Positions 24,490-36,328 of a stretch of DNA of 64,000 bases are shown here, in pieces. Numbering within the stretch: the first letter of the stretch is position 1; each line of letters begins with the position of its first letter. Below the pieces are notes generated by a model. That model ran no database searches. It saw only the letters and a program-made list of their open reading frames with translations, and was not told where the DNA came from. A program made the translations under genes and the position numbers. This DNA comes from Pseudisothecium myosuroides (lineage: Eukaryota; Streptophyta; Bryopsida; Hypnales; Lembophyllaceae): contig OX637294.1 of assembly GCA_951799445.1 (NCBI GenBank), positions 24,515,452 through 24,579,451 of the forward strand, read 5' to 3'.

Positions 24490-24844
24490 AGGTAGAGATA
24501 CCTAAAATGGAGAGGCCCCATTTGTACTGATACAATAGGGTGCATGCTGTATAGAGGTGCACAATTGGATGTGTTGTTGATTGAAAAAGATTTCTCTCTT
24601 CTCATCTTCCCGTCCACTTACCTCTGTTCCCGCCTATCCATAGTGTGTGGTTGGATATAGGACATGCACTTGATTAGGAACAAGTTCCAAAGCTAGCTAT
24701 TTTAGGTGAAGCTATGAGACAGGATGGAATTTGATGAAAAATCCACATTGATATTGAACACACATTGAACTCAATTTCTCAACAAATTCCCCATATCCTA
24801 CAGGCTGAAATGCTTAAGTTTTCCGTTTTTAGGTATCTCTACCT
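24490..24844. mobile_element. TA-flanked MITE with AGGTAGAGATACC ends
   Basis: A 355-bp element beginning AGGTAGAGATACCTAAAA and ending in its reverse complement, with TA on both sides. Its AGGTAG terminus is shared with elements at 40185, 45755 and 46191. Confidence 0.65.
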
Positions 24845-25539
24845 TAACTAAACCACTGTTGTGTAATAGGGGCGATAGGGGCGTCGGTTGATGGACGAGT
24901 CTGGACTCTGGATAGCACCATTCGTTTTGAGTCTCTGGTTTATTGGCCAGGTCAACAAATGCTCAGAATACACACCATACTGTACTGGAACAGTGCCGGT
25001 TTATTCGGATGAAACAACTCCAAATGAACAAGGATGGATAGGAATTTTGAAATTTTGGGGGGCTTTGCCTTACAACACGCCCTGATTGGTGCATATTTAT
25101 CATAGTCAGTCAAATTGGCTAAAGATTATCTAAATGTCGAGTTGTCGACCAAGAAATTTACAGCATGATAAATTTGAGATTTTAGGAAATAAAGCAGTAT
25201 TTTGAACAAACTGAATTACCTTCGAAAATCATTTTTGGGATCTCTGATCATGGTATAATCTTTTGAGTTACACATGGGTCACTCATGTTTTTGGTGTCAT
25301 ACGACACCTAAAAATCAAATGACATTGGCAATTTGGCATGAGCATCAATTTCATGCCCTGATATTATTATGCCTTCTTCCTCTCCTTTAATTTTCCTCCC
25401 CTAAGCGGTGAGCTTCTGGGCTTCTTCCTGTCTGCATTCATAGTTTCATACTCTTCCCCTTGTGCCACAGAGCGAAATCATAGCCCACAAGAGTAAGCCT
25501 GAAAGAGTTAAAATAGAAGGCAGGTTAAATATAGTTCGA

Positions 25540-25706
25540 GAATCTCCTGCCATCGATGCTCACTGAAAGTCAAAGTACATTACGTGGAAATTCTCGATGC
25601 TGCCATTCTCCATTGCTCAAAGTCAAAGTACAGTTCATGGAGAAGTATTCTCGATGCTGCCATTCTCCATTGCTGGAAGTCAAAGTACAGTACACGGAGA
25701 AGTATT
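25540..25706. repeat. 57-bp tandem repeat, about 2.5 units
   Basis: Units start at 25590 and 25647 with ATTCTCGATGCTGCCATTCT and share AGTCAAAGTACA...GGAGAAGT. A partial, more diverged unit precedes them. Confidence 0.75.
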
Positions 25707-27511
25707 ATTAATCGATCGTCTGAGATCGTCGTAGAGTTTCAATGAGCTCGTGCAAGCACCATGCCGCCACCCAAGGCATGCATGATTGCATGTGGCCCTG
25801 AGGGTACTAAGTTAGAAAAAAACTGCTAATGGTTGGTGAATCTGGAGAGGCATTTGAATTAGATTTTAATATAATTCGTCTCCTTGTTCGACGACACTGC
25901 TGTCAATCACCGTGACCTGCATTGCCATTTGTCAACATTGACAATGAATATTTCGAACTCTTGAATTTTTTCAATTCGATCTTGAATTCGACAGGTTCCA
26001 GCTGGCTAACGTAGGTCGACGAAAGTGAGTGAGGCTGGTGTGAGCAATCTATTTCAAGCTCCGACCCGTACCCTCACGACTGCACGCACAACAACATGCA
26101 AGTTTGAAACCCCCCAATGTTAGCCAAATATTTACTTAGAAATATTGGAGTTTTCTTCAGTTTTAACCTCCAAAAATGAATGTACAGTTAGCAGTCTAAG
26201 TTAACTATGAGTTCTAAGAATGCAGTCGATGCCAAAAATCTAGTCTGTTTTTTCCTATTGAGAGAAGGCAAAGTGGTCAATGTGGCACCACTGGCGAACT
26301 ACGTTTTTACGTTGTTGTCATGTAAGGGTTAAACGGCTACTTAAAAACACCAGCCCAAGTACTGTATCCATATCTCCACGCAGGTAAAAATTCAAAAGTC
26401 ACCTGCCTTGTCAGAGTCTTTAGTTCGCGATGACGTGGCGACGGTTAACAACTAGAAACAAACCTCGCTTGAGGATCGGAATCCACGCCTTCCCCATTGA
26501 TCAGATTCTCGATCGAGGAACTTGACAATACTTTGTTTGTAAGTGACTGGCTATTTCTGCACGTACAGCGCAATCAAGGTGACGCCGGGCGGCCGAGGCG
26601 ATTAAGTAGCCAGATTTGCCTTTCGTTTGACCACGTAATCTGGGTCCGTCTTGCATCAGAAATTCAAGCATTCTTGTGTGCGAGGTTTCAGTGGAGCGCC
26701 ATTTGGTGTGCTCTATTACGGAGCTATCATCGGAGCTAGCAACAATCTTGGAAGCCGTATACGAAACAGTAGATAGACTATTGATTCAATCTCACGGATT
26801 CAGAGATCAATAGATCTAGAGTGGAACAAGAGGCAGCCTATGGAAGTACTGTACCATTGCTGAATGATTTTGCAGCCGCATTCCAAGCTCGTATTAGATC
26901 TCAGGTCCAACTATAGTAGTACTAGACTTTCAGTGCAAGTGCAAGTGATCTGGATCGAAAGTCCTGAAATCCCTCGTCTTCAATTCGAAATTTCGAAGCG
27001 GCTAGGTCGCCAAGAGTAATGATCGCTTGGCTGAGCTTGGTCCAACACTCACTTGAATGTCCCGAGATGTGCACAAGTTTCAGCTTCCACAAGGGTTGTC
27101 ACAAGGGTTGAGTGTGAGAACAGAGGTGAAATCTTCGATTTGCCATGGCACGTCTCTCAGTTTTTTGCTTTCAAGCTGCAATCGTTTTTAGCCCTTTGGA
27201 AGAATGTGAGGAGTTCTAGATCTGTTCTGTGAATCCTGAACGTCTGGTCCAAACGACTGATCATACAGATTGCGGGTTCCCAATTGTGCAATGCATGATT
27301 GGGAGTGGAAATGCTATCGGAGCTCGGAAGAGGAGTGATGGAGACCAGTGATGGGTACGAATTGCGTGAATTCTTTGTCAAGTTCACGATTTCCATGTCG
27401 CCGAAGAAACTGCACTTGCAGTTTGATTCCGCCAGAGCTTTCAGATGAAACCGCAGAGGAAAGCAGCTGTGTGATTACGCATTCTCATCGTGAGTCAATC
27501 TATCGACACCC

Positions 27512-29414
27512 ATGGCTGACAAGCAGCAGCAGCAGCCGCTCGTGAGCTTCGATGTGGACGAGGTGCGCATCCCGTTCGCGCTCGGGAAGCGCGTCACGTA
27601 CAAAGTCCGCATCACGAGCTTAATCTCCACGACCTCCGTGGCGTACAAGGTGCAAACCACGAGCCCCAAGAAGTTTGGCGTGAAGCCGCACACAGGCCTC
27701 CTCCAACCGCTCGCCACCGCCATTTTCATCATCTTCTTGCACCCCCAACAGGGAGTGCCCGAGGATTTTCCCATCTCGCGCGACAAGTTCCTCATCACCA
27801 CCATGCTCGTCCCTGGGGAGCAGTCCCCGCCGCCATCGCTTGTCACGCTCAGCGAGTGGTTCGCCACCAAGCGACATCAGGTATGGCCAAAGTCGCTACA
27901 TTACCAAATTTGTGTGATTCTAGTGAGCCTAAACCCTAAACCAGGATTGTTACACAGATCTGTAGATTCAGATGTGGAATAATCCTCTTGAAATATCGCC
28001 TTACAGCGGACGTTTAGGTGGTGGTCGCCGTGAATTAGCGCCATCAGATATGCCCAAATTCGTTACATTGCCAAAATTGTGTGATTCTAGTGAGCCTCAG
28101 AGCTTTAAAAGCCAGGATTGTTTCATAGATCTGGGGTTCCAGATGTGGAACTCTCAAGAAGTTCAGTGGTTAAACGTTCAGGTGTTGGTCGCCAAGAAGA
28201 TCCGCGTGGTGTACGTGGGCGGCGAGATTCTCCGCCTTTCCGCGGCGAAAGGCTCCCGTGACTCCATCCAAGACTTGTTGTCTCGCGGTACGAACGTGAA
28301 TGCGAAGGACGAGCAAGGTCGCACCGCTCTCAGCATCGCGGCGTTGCGCGGCGACCCCCACGTCGTCCAGGAGCTTCTGGACGCCGGGGCGACCGTGGAC
28401 GGCCCCCGCGGCGCGGGTCTGACCCCTCTGCAAGAAGCGTCTTTCGCCGGTCACTCAACCATCGTCACGCTTCTGTTGCGAGCCAAAGCTGACAAGGAGC
28501 TTCCTTCGCATCCCCGCGGCTGGACGGCTCTCCATCTCGCGGCCTCGCGCGGCCGCGTTGGGGTGCTACGAATCCTCCTCAAAGCTGGCGCGAATGAGAG
28601 CGCTTCTGATAAAGATTCACGCACGCCCTTGCATGCGGCGGTGACGGAGGGCCATACGAAAGCCGCTCTCCTGCTGCTCCAGCACGGCGCGGACGCGGAT
28701 CCCCGCAGCCGCGACGGCCGCACGCCGCTGCACTGCGCGGCGATGGCGGGGCACTTGTCCGCCATGGAGCTCCTGATTGACTGGGGCGCCAGCAAGGAAA
28801 TCAAGGATCGCGACGGGAAGACGCCATTTGAGCTCGCGATGGACAACGGACACACGTACGTTTTGGATCCAATTCTTTTGTCCCAGTTTTTGCACAAAGC
28901 GGCGCGCGAGGGGAATGTGCAAGCGCTCCAGCGATGCTTGCTGCAAGGCGCGCTCGTGAACGGGTGCGACCAGTACGGGTTCACCGCGCTCCACCGCGCG
29001 GCGTTCAAGGGGCACGCCACCGTTATTCTTGTGCTCCTGGAACATAAGGCGGATGTGAACGCGCGTGACAGGGAAGGCTACTCTGCGCTTCATTGTGCGG
29101 CGATCTCGGGTCACGTCGAAGCGTGCGCTGTGCTACTCCAGAATGGCGCAGACGCGAACGCGCGGTGCGTCAAAGGCGCCACGCCGCTGCATGTATCGGC
29201 GGCGATGAACTTCGTGGCGGTGGTGTGCTTGTTGCTTGATTGTGGGGCGGATGGAACCATTCAAGCGCTTGATGGACGCACGGCGTTTGATATTGCCGTG
29301 GATGCGCGGCACCATGATCTCGTACCTGTGCTTATGAACCTCCACCAGGAAGTTGATGATTGTAGTCCTCCACTTGCCAATGTCTCCCTCAAGGGTAAGG
29401 AAATTCTTATCTAA
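27512..29414 (+). CDS. VAPYRIN-like protein: MSP domain plus ankyrin repeats
   Basis: Two exons, 27512-27880 and 28182-29414 (ATCAG|GTATGG donor, TTCAG acceptor, phase 0), encode 533 residues. Residues ~8-135 form an MSP/VAP-type domain (VSFDVDEVRIPFALGKRVTY, KVQTTSPKKFGVKP...G.L.P, then EWFATKRHQ|VLVAKKIRVVYVG across the splice). The rest is about 11-12 ankyrin repeats with clear TPLH-type cores (GRTPLHCAAMAGH, GFTALHRAAFKGH, GYSALHCAAISGH). This MSP-plus-ankyrin order defines VAPYRIN, needed for intracellular accommodation of arbuscular mycorrhizal fungi and linked to exocyst-dependent trafficking. Mosses keep a VAPYRIN-like paralogue with a developmental role. Exon GC is far above the surrounding DNA. 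The gene is convergent with a DeCL gene about 345 bp downstream, and its last ~50 codons recur twice later in the window. Confidence 0.85.
27871..28190 (+). repeat. Tandem duplication making up the VAPYRIN-like intron
   Basis: The intron is two copies of one ~165-bp unit. GCGACATCAGGTATGGCC at 27871 recurs as GCGCCATCAGATATGCCC at 28038. TTTGTGTGATTCTAGTGAGCCT is nearly the same in both. GTTTAGGTGGTGGTCGCC (28013) recurs as GTTCAGGTGTTGGTCGCC (28177). The unit spans donor and acceptor. The inner donor has changed from GT to AT, and the inner pseudo-exon carries an in-frame TAG. Confidence 0.88.
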
Positions 29415-29759
29415 CAGCGGACCAGCTTTGCAAATAGGATTTTTTTCTCTATCAAATCACGCGAACTGTCCAAATTACTCATCATTCGACCCAACAGTTG
29501 AAACATGCAAGCACATGACAGAACAGCTAGGTCGATCAGATGGACACGCAAATTGATTTATATCCAAAATGCTTGATATTACATATTGATCAAAGCTCAA
29601 CGAGTACAGATGGTACGTGTACTATATTCTTGTCAGCGTGTTTAGGGGACCCATGCAAAGCAGTAATTTAGGAAATAGAACGACGTATCTAGAGCTTGAC
29701 TCTCGATGATAACTGAAAGCTTCATGATATATATACATATACAGTGGCCTGTTTCTACA

Positions 29760-30965
29760 TCAAAAACGAGTATAGGCTCCATTGCGTTGGCTTGCACGCC
29801 GCGGTACGTAAGTTTTAGAATCGTTTTGGTATTCTGGACACTCTTTGGCAGCTTTCTCCTTGAGGCACTTGTGGAAACTGAAGTCTATCTCGGTGCCGTC
29901 CACGTGGACCACCCAGAAGCAGTGTGTTATGTCGTCGTAAATCTTTTGAATCTGCAGGAATTTTAATCGACATTAGCTTTCTATTGCAGCTATTGGAGCA
30001 GGCACCCAGAGTTTCAAACTACTGTTGGGTTCACATCAATGGAGATATTCATGAAAATCAAGGCCGTTTTTCCCAATTGCCAAACTGAGTTGCGCAGGTA
30101 TTTCCTCCTTAGAACAACCGAGGACATGCCGAGGGTTGAGTTTAGTACAATTGCACAAAACTTCACCAAATTAAAGCCACTGAGTGACACTACCAATGCC
30201 TGAAATGCCCCTAATTGATTTACTTTAAATTGGACTGTTTTGATTTTACCTTGATGTAAGCAATCCCTGGACCGGTCTTCTGTTCGCAATTGGGGTGGTA
30301 CTTGAGGACATCACGAACTGCTATTTCGTCCTCAGGAGAGAGACGATCACCGTCCATGTACTTCCTGCACACACAACAGTTATCATAACCTCTGGAGGAC
30401 CAAGCAAAAATTTATGGTTGAATATGACCAACACATGCAATAGATCATATCGTGAATAGAGTAGAATTCAGATGGGACCAAATTCGGAAGAGCTTTCTTA
30501 CCGATTGTGCAAAATTCCTCTCATGCGATGGTACAGGTCGTCAATCTCCTGCCGCTTATCGTGAATCTTGGTCCCTTGAAGCAAGGCATGGATTCCATGG
30601 AAGGCACTCACTTCACCTGTTTATGCACTCCCTGACTTCCCACTCTGCTTGATTGGCGAGACTTGAAATTTAAGCTGTGTGAGCATCGCCATCACATCAT
30701 TCGCCTGCTCATCGACCTTGACTGGGTGTAAACCAGACTTTCCCTTGTCAACTGCATTCCCTTTGTCAACTACTTTTCTTTGAGAAGCCATAGCTGCGGA
30801 AGGTGTACGTTGACGGAAATCTTTGAGCAGAACCACCAGATCACTCGTCTGCTCATCGACTCTGGCTTTGGGTAAGCCATGCTCTCCCTTGTCTCCCTTG
30901 TCAACACTCTTCCCTTGAAAATCCATAGCGACGGTAGGCCCAGCCTTGGAAACACTCAGAATCAC
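29760..30965 (-). pseudogene. DeCL (DUF3223) domain gene, copy A, with an in-frame stop
   Basis: Three exons on the minus strand, 30965-30502, 30364-30250 (115 nt) and 29951-29760 (192 nt), with phases 2 and 0 matching the intact copy at 52018-53280. Exon 1 encodes a Lys/Ser-rich N-terminus with MDFQGKSVDKG and ends DDLYHRMRGILHNR. Exons 2 and 3 carry the DeCL domain: KYMDGDRLSPEDEIAVRDVL, KYHPNCEQKTGPGIAYIK, then HCFWVVHVDGTEIDFSFHK. A TAA at 30623-30621 interrupts exon 1 in the frame used by everything downstream. The codon is sense in the other copies, so full-length product is not expected. A shorter DeCL-only product from a downstream ATG cannot be excluded. The gene converges on the VAPYRIN-like gene. 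Confidence 0.78.
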
Positions 30966-31360
30966 AGAAACTAGTTAAGCTTAGCTCTCAGGAAAGTGTG
31001 CTCTCAGATCTCTACTGTGGACACTCAGTCACAAATGTGGCAAAGGCTTTATCAATTCGTATGCTTGAAGTCTCCTGGAGTTATTGATCGAGGCGGCAGT
31101 AGGTTAGTGTTTCCCTGGAACTACTTTCGTAGTACAGTACTGTGAGGTTTGAGTCATGAAGCGCAGACAATTTGGGGAATTAATCAGCCTACGAGAGTGG
31201 CAATAACAATGAATTTCTTAGCCTCCAGTGCAAGCTCCTCGTAAAAATGGATTTTAGAGGGCGTACAATGCGCTTCATGCTTCTTGATTTGCAGCCGCCG
31301 GGAGTTGCAGAATTATGGTTTTCAATGGGCGGCGTCACTAGCTTGACATGTTGGGCTTGT
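30966..31360 (-). promoter_or_regulatory. Conserved 5' flank of DeCL copy A
   Basis: The flank stays similar in all three copies (here, 39763-40140 and 53281-53655), with shared phrases such as GTCATGAAGCGCAGACAAT and CCTACGAGAGTGG. This suggests that promoter and 5' UTR were copied with the gene. No core promoter element was identified with confidence. Confidence 0.35.
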
Positions 31361-31714
31361 AGTAAGATATTTGAGAGTTTTGGGTGGATTTAACTTTGTG
31401 TATTTGAGTTAGGATCATTAAATTATTGTGTGTACGTTGAATTGTTAAGGAAACGACATCTATTTCTGCACCGCTTTTCATGGGAAAATGACTTGAGGAA
31501 TTTCGTTGCTGAGGTAACAGCACCTAAATGCGTCCCAATAAACAATTCAGCATACTTCCCATTATCATATTTTGTGGGGTCTAACTTGTGCTCTTGTTGG
31601 TAGTCGAAAGGAGGGTCTAGACTTTCTTAGAATGCATTTTTTGGACACCATGTGCATTAGGAAAAGAATGAATTCTCAAAGAATCCTAGAGGCCCCCCCC
31701 CCAAAAAAAACTCA
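31361..31714. other. Spacer between block A and a TTAA-type element
   Basis: No gene was seen. A C-run of 10 followed by an A-run lies at about 31693-31710. Confidence 0.5.
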
Positions 31715-32642
31715 TTAACCCCTAAAGTACCAAAGTACCCTCGGGAGATACTTGAGATTTTGGGCAGGCCCGTGTGGCCTCAAATTTTGACGTGATTTTT
31801 TAAAACTTTTTTTGAAGATAGGGAATGACATTAGCTTTCTAAAAATATAATTTTTTTCCAATCGGTGCCCGGGAGCAAAAGTTATGCCATCCTAAAGCAA
31901 AAAAACAAATCTTCGGGCAAAAAAAAAAAAAAAAAAAAATTTATAAAAATGATTTTTTACAAAAAAAATAAAATCTCAAAGATCATGTTTTTGTCTACAT
32001 CTGAAGCTTTGATTCATTCTATTTGGACTAATAATGAGAAAGTTATGGACAATCTTGTTTTTCAAGCAATTTAAACATCTTCAAAAAAAAAAACTTACAA
32101 AATTCAATTTTGAATGCAATTTTCAAATTTTTTCAAATTTTTTTTCACAAGGTCAAGTTTGTTTGCAAGAACAATCCCACCGTTGGAATTATGGTGTTTT
32201 AATTCCATCTAAGAGCTATTAACAATTTAGTGTTTTGATCAATTTTGGACCTACTTCTACTTAACAATTTTTTTATATGTGAAAATCAAGTTTTGATATG
32301 CTGAAATTTTTTTCCCCGACTCTCAACTCAAATGTTCAACATAAAAAAAATTAACTTTATGGTGTGTAGTGCAAAACAAATCCACGAATGGCCGTCAGAG
32401 TCATTTGAAATTGCAGGAAACAGTTCAAAATTTTTTTTTCCAACTTTGAATGCTAATATCTTCCAATCGGAACAGTCAAATTTCTTGAAATTTTTACCAA
32501 ATGATTTGAGGCAAGTGAAGTACAAGATCCTATGGTTAGATTCTAAGAAAAATATTTTTTTGGTTTCTTGAGTGATTGTAATAGAAATGGCAGTTTTCAA
32601 TGGTTCCAGAGCCAAAAAATGCCTTGGTATTTTAGGGGTTAA
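31715..32642 (-). mobile_element. TTAA/CCCCTAAAG element (copy 5, full length)
   Basis: It begins TTAACCCCTAAAGTACCAAA and ends TTGGTATTTTAGGGGTTAA (928 bp). It is most similar to copy 2 (11635-12542) in the segment GGGCAGGCCCGTGTGGCC and GGTGCCCGGGAGCAAAAGTT, but in the opposite orientation. Confidence 0.75.
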
Positions 32643-33271
32643 ATTGTACTTTTCAAGAAAATGATGAAAAAAATTTCCTATCTTTGTTCACCCTTATAAT
32701 GATGACAAGTTTTAGGTGGGTCAAACCTATTGGCCTAGAGAATGTGTACAATACTCTAAATTTGACAATGCACTGCCGAGTACACTCCTATTTCATTTAA
32801 CTTAATAATACAAAGAGTCCTTATTCTAATGGGTTGAATTGGGCAACCTATAATTAACTCTTGAAGGGCCTAAAAGCCCTTTGCGTTGATATAGTATCTT
32901 ATGGAGTATGAATTTGGTCGTATTTGATAAAAAAAACCTGACCAAATACATTTTAGTACAAGTTAATTAATGATTATGATAGTATGCAAATAACAATGTA
33001 TCACAATTTATATGTTAAACCACAATTGAAGAGCTATAAATATTGGTACGTATAAAGGGATCCCAAAGGCCTTTCAAGGATTAACTTAATAGTATTTATT
33101 CTAATATAACAATAGTTACTATGTACTATACGATGGCTCTCACCAATGTTCATTATGGAGTGCATTAGTTTTATAAGTTTAAAAAAAAAATTAGTTGGTA
33201 TAAATGTATCATAAAGATTGTACTCCATCTCGAACTTGAGGGAGGACGATTTTTCAACAGATATCGTACTG
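32643..33271. other. AT-rich intergenic DNA
   Basis: No gene or recognisable element was seen. Confidence 0.5.
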
Positions 33272-33538
33272 AAGTCGTGAATTCATGCCTACGTACCATA
33301 ATCGTACATATTACATACATTTTTATGCATTGAATCAATGTCATTAAAATCTTTATTAAAAGTGTACAATTTATGTACTTTAAATATACAAATGTAGTAT
33401 CCAAAATGCACCTAAACTGTACTGACATCAGTACAACAATCGTATGTTATTGATAGGCATTGTTTACGCACTGATTCAGTGCGTAAAAATACACGTAATA
33501 TGTACGATTATGGTACATAGGTATGAATTCATGACTTT
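33272..33538. mobile_element. Small inverted-repeat (MITE-like) element
   Basis: Arms of about 45 bp, centred on GTACCATAATCGTACATATT and its exact reverse complement near 33500-33522, flank a ~180-bp core (267 bp overall). The outer arm, AAGTCGTGAATTCATGCCTA, is matched imperfectly at the right end. No protein is encoded. Confidence 0.65.
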
Positions 33539-33752
33539 AGTGTTGTCTTTGTACGAACCTATGAACCTTATAAATTAGAGATGTCATCACCAGTTACATA
33601 GCCTTCATAGCCTTGTTTGTCAAATGTTTGGAGTCAAGGGTCCATCTATTTCTAATGAATAAATTAGATGTTGTCACCTGAGCAACATAGTACTTGCTTG
33701 TTACGTAAGGTAATAACACCTAATTGTGATCCCTTTTTAAAACCAAACCCTA

Positions 33753-34462
33753 GGCGATTGCAAAAAACACCTATACCATTTTTTGTCACACCTTGCATAC
33801 TAATTTGTTTTTCTACCATAACTTTTGCATTTTAGCTCCAAATGAGTCAAGATTCATAGATAAGGTACTTATGACTATTATACACCTTGTCTAATATTTT
33901 TCATTTTTCAAAAATATTGTATAATCCAAAAATAGCCCCCAATTTCTGTCACACTTACCAATTTAGAAGACAATATTATCTAGTACTTTTAAAAACAAAA
34001 TTAGAATTGAAATTTGGAGTGGATGGTCTTTTAGTATACTTGCAACTATTTTTTTAAGGAATTCTAATAATAATTATTTGTATCAATTGTATAGAAGTCA
34101 ACAAAGTGAGCTTTTTTCTACTTGCATTTCAAAATATGTAAAATATTATTTTAGTGATTCTTTTGGTGAATGACTATTTCTATAGACTTGCTACAATGAA
34201 TATTTTTTATTTTATTTTATTTTTAAATTCCTATTTTTTACAAATTCAAATATCGAAGTATCTATTTTCTTAAGATTTTTCACTTTTTCAATTCTCCTAC
34301 TTAAAAAAAAATTCTATGATTTATCTTCCTAGGGTATAATCTTCATAAAGATGTATACATTGTTCATATTTTTTTAATTAACTTTTTTATAATTTTAAAG
34401 TACTCCAAGCATGAGTACTACAAAAATGCAACAAAATTAGCAAGTGTTTCTTGCAATCATCC
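33753..34462. mobile_element. GGYGATTGCA inverted-repeat element (copy 1, diverged)
   Basis: The left end GGCGATTGCAAAAAACACCT and right end TTCTTGCAATCATCC are degraded inverted repeats. The interior is collinear with 40685-41418, with shared AAGGTACT.ATGACTA.TATACACCTTGTCTA. It is about 0.71 kb and non-coding. Confidence 0.6.
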
Positions 34463-36328
34463 TCCAACGTATTCTAGTCTAAAATGTACAGTCTCTATTT
34501 ATAAGATCTTGGGGTCATATTTGAAACATCTATTTTCAATACTTTGAAAATTCCTAATTTATTGTAAAGTGACCAAAAATGCATTCTAGGATTATTTAGA
34601 ATTATTTTCTGACAACCAACAAGACTTTACAAAAAAATCCAATATAATAATGCAAACCATATTAAATTGGGTATTCAAAGGCACTTAGGTGTAATTATCT
34701 TAATCTCATGATCTCCACTCCAACTTCTCAAAATAGTGAAAAGAATCTTTTTATTCATATAAAATCAAATCTTGAGAATATTTCTATAGGCAGCACTAAA
34801 AGAATTTCATACAAAATAGACACAAGGAAATCTAGAATTTGATATTGGATGACCAAAATACATTTTAATACCTCCATTGTAAGATTTAAAAAAACTAGTC
34901 AATATTTAAAACAAACTTGAAGTGGCCACTAGTTTTTTTAAATTTTGCAATGGAAGTGTTTATATAGGCGTGGTTTGGTCATTCAATGTCCAATTCAAGA
35001 TTTTCATATGTCTATTTTATGTAATTTTTTGGTGTGCTTCCAATTATGATACATTGAAATTCTAATTCTATATGCATAAAAGATTTTTTTTATCATCTTG
35101 AAGGGTTGGAGATGCCATTGTATATCTAAAATCATCTAAATAACATTTGGGCAAGATTCTTATTATTATCATAAGTTTTATAAGTTTCTATTGCCCTATT
35201 AGGTCTTATTAGGAATCAAGAAGAGATTCAAAATTTTGTTAGTATGACTTTTTGAACATTTTATGAATAAACTATGAATTTTCACTGTGTTGAAAATAGG
35301 TGTATTCCAATTGAGGTTGTGTATTTTGGTGAAGAATCTGAGGGAAAGTTGGTTTTAAAAAGAGGCCGCAATTATCTCTAATCACATTATTTTTACTTTT
35401 TAAAGTCTAGTTGGACCATTATCATTATTGAATAAAGAATGATTCTATTTTGTTTTTACAATTTTTCAAATAAAGGCATTTAGATTTGTTAATAGAGATT
35501 GGACATTATAATGATCTTTTGAACGGAAGTCATGAGATTTTTTATTAATTGAAATTTCTCTCTAAAGATCTATTTCTCTTACTAAAATTTATATTGTAGT
35601 AGGAAACATTATAATCTAAACTTAATTTCCTTGCCATTTTATATTTTGAAAATAAGATTTGCAAGAGTTGAAAAACATGTTTACTTATATTGTTTATAAC
35701 TCACTTAATTCTTAGAAATTTCAATATTTCAAAGAAAAAGAAATACTAGACTTCATATCCAAATTACACATGATATTTGTTATGGCCTTATTTAATTACT
35801 AAAATTGATATCAAAAGCAAAAAGCTAGAAGTTGCTAAAATGCATTAAATTATAATCTATTTTAAACCATTATTACAATTGATTCCCTTTAAAATCCAAT
35901 AATAAACCAAATGCTTGGATTTGGCACGAATGCATGATGAAAAATTAAACTTCATAAAAAATAAATTCAATTTAGTCCTCTATCATTCATCTTTAACTTG
36001 GAGATTGTCATTCATTGAATACTTTTTGTATAGTCAATTTTCTTTATAACTTTATAAGTTTTAAATGACAAAAGTGTAAATCATTTTGTGAAAGCTTTGA
36101 TACATTAATTAATGTACTACCATTAGCTTTGGTACTACCAAACAACAAAAGTCACAATTCACATCAAAATGTCAAAAATTCAAAATTCCATATTATTTGT
36201 AGTGGCTCATGAATTCCCTTATAGATGTGATAAAATCGGGCTTTAAATTTGAATTTTAAAAATATTGACTTGAAAAAAGGGGAATTTTTTTGGGTGAATT
36301 AGGGTAATTGAAATACACATAAGTATTA
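34463..36328. other. AT-rich intergenic DNA
   Basis: No supported gene was found. Low-complexity A/T tracts only; no open frame on either strand reaches 60 codons. Confidence 0.5.

Larger units (their letters stand above)
23605..27511. other. Intergenic DNA upstream of the VAPYRIN-like gene
   Basis: No supported gene was found. It contains a small TA-flanked MITE (24490-24844) and a 57-bp tandem repeat (25540-25706). From about 26000 the composition becomes less AT-rich, consistent with promoter and 5' UTR. A CAT-box or TATA element was not confidently placed. Confidence 0.5.
29265..31360. repeat. Segmental duplication block, copy A (parental locus)
   Basis: From the last ~50 codons of the VAPYRIN-like gene through the whole convergent DeCL gene and its 5' flank. 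The block recurs at 38101-40140 and 51525-53655 in the same order and orientation. Only this copy is continuous with a complete VAPYRIN-like gene, so it is probably the source. No percentage identity was computed. Confidence 0.85.

Noticed and set aside
28451..29114. Long antisense open frames opposite the ankyrin repeats
   Set aside because: They are shadows produced by the GC-rich third codon positions of the VAPYRIN-like gene.
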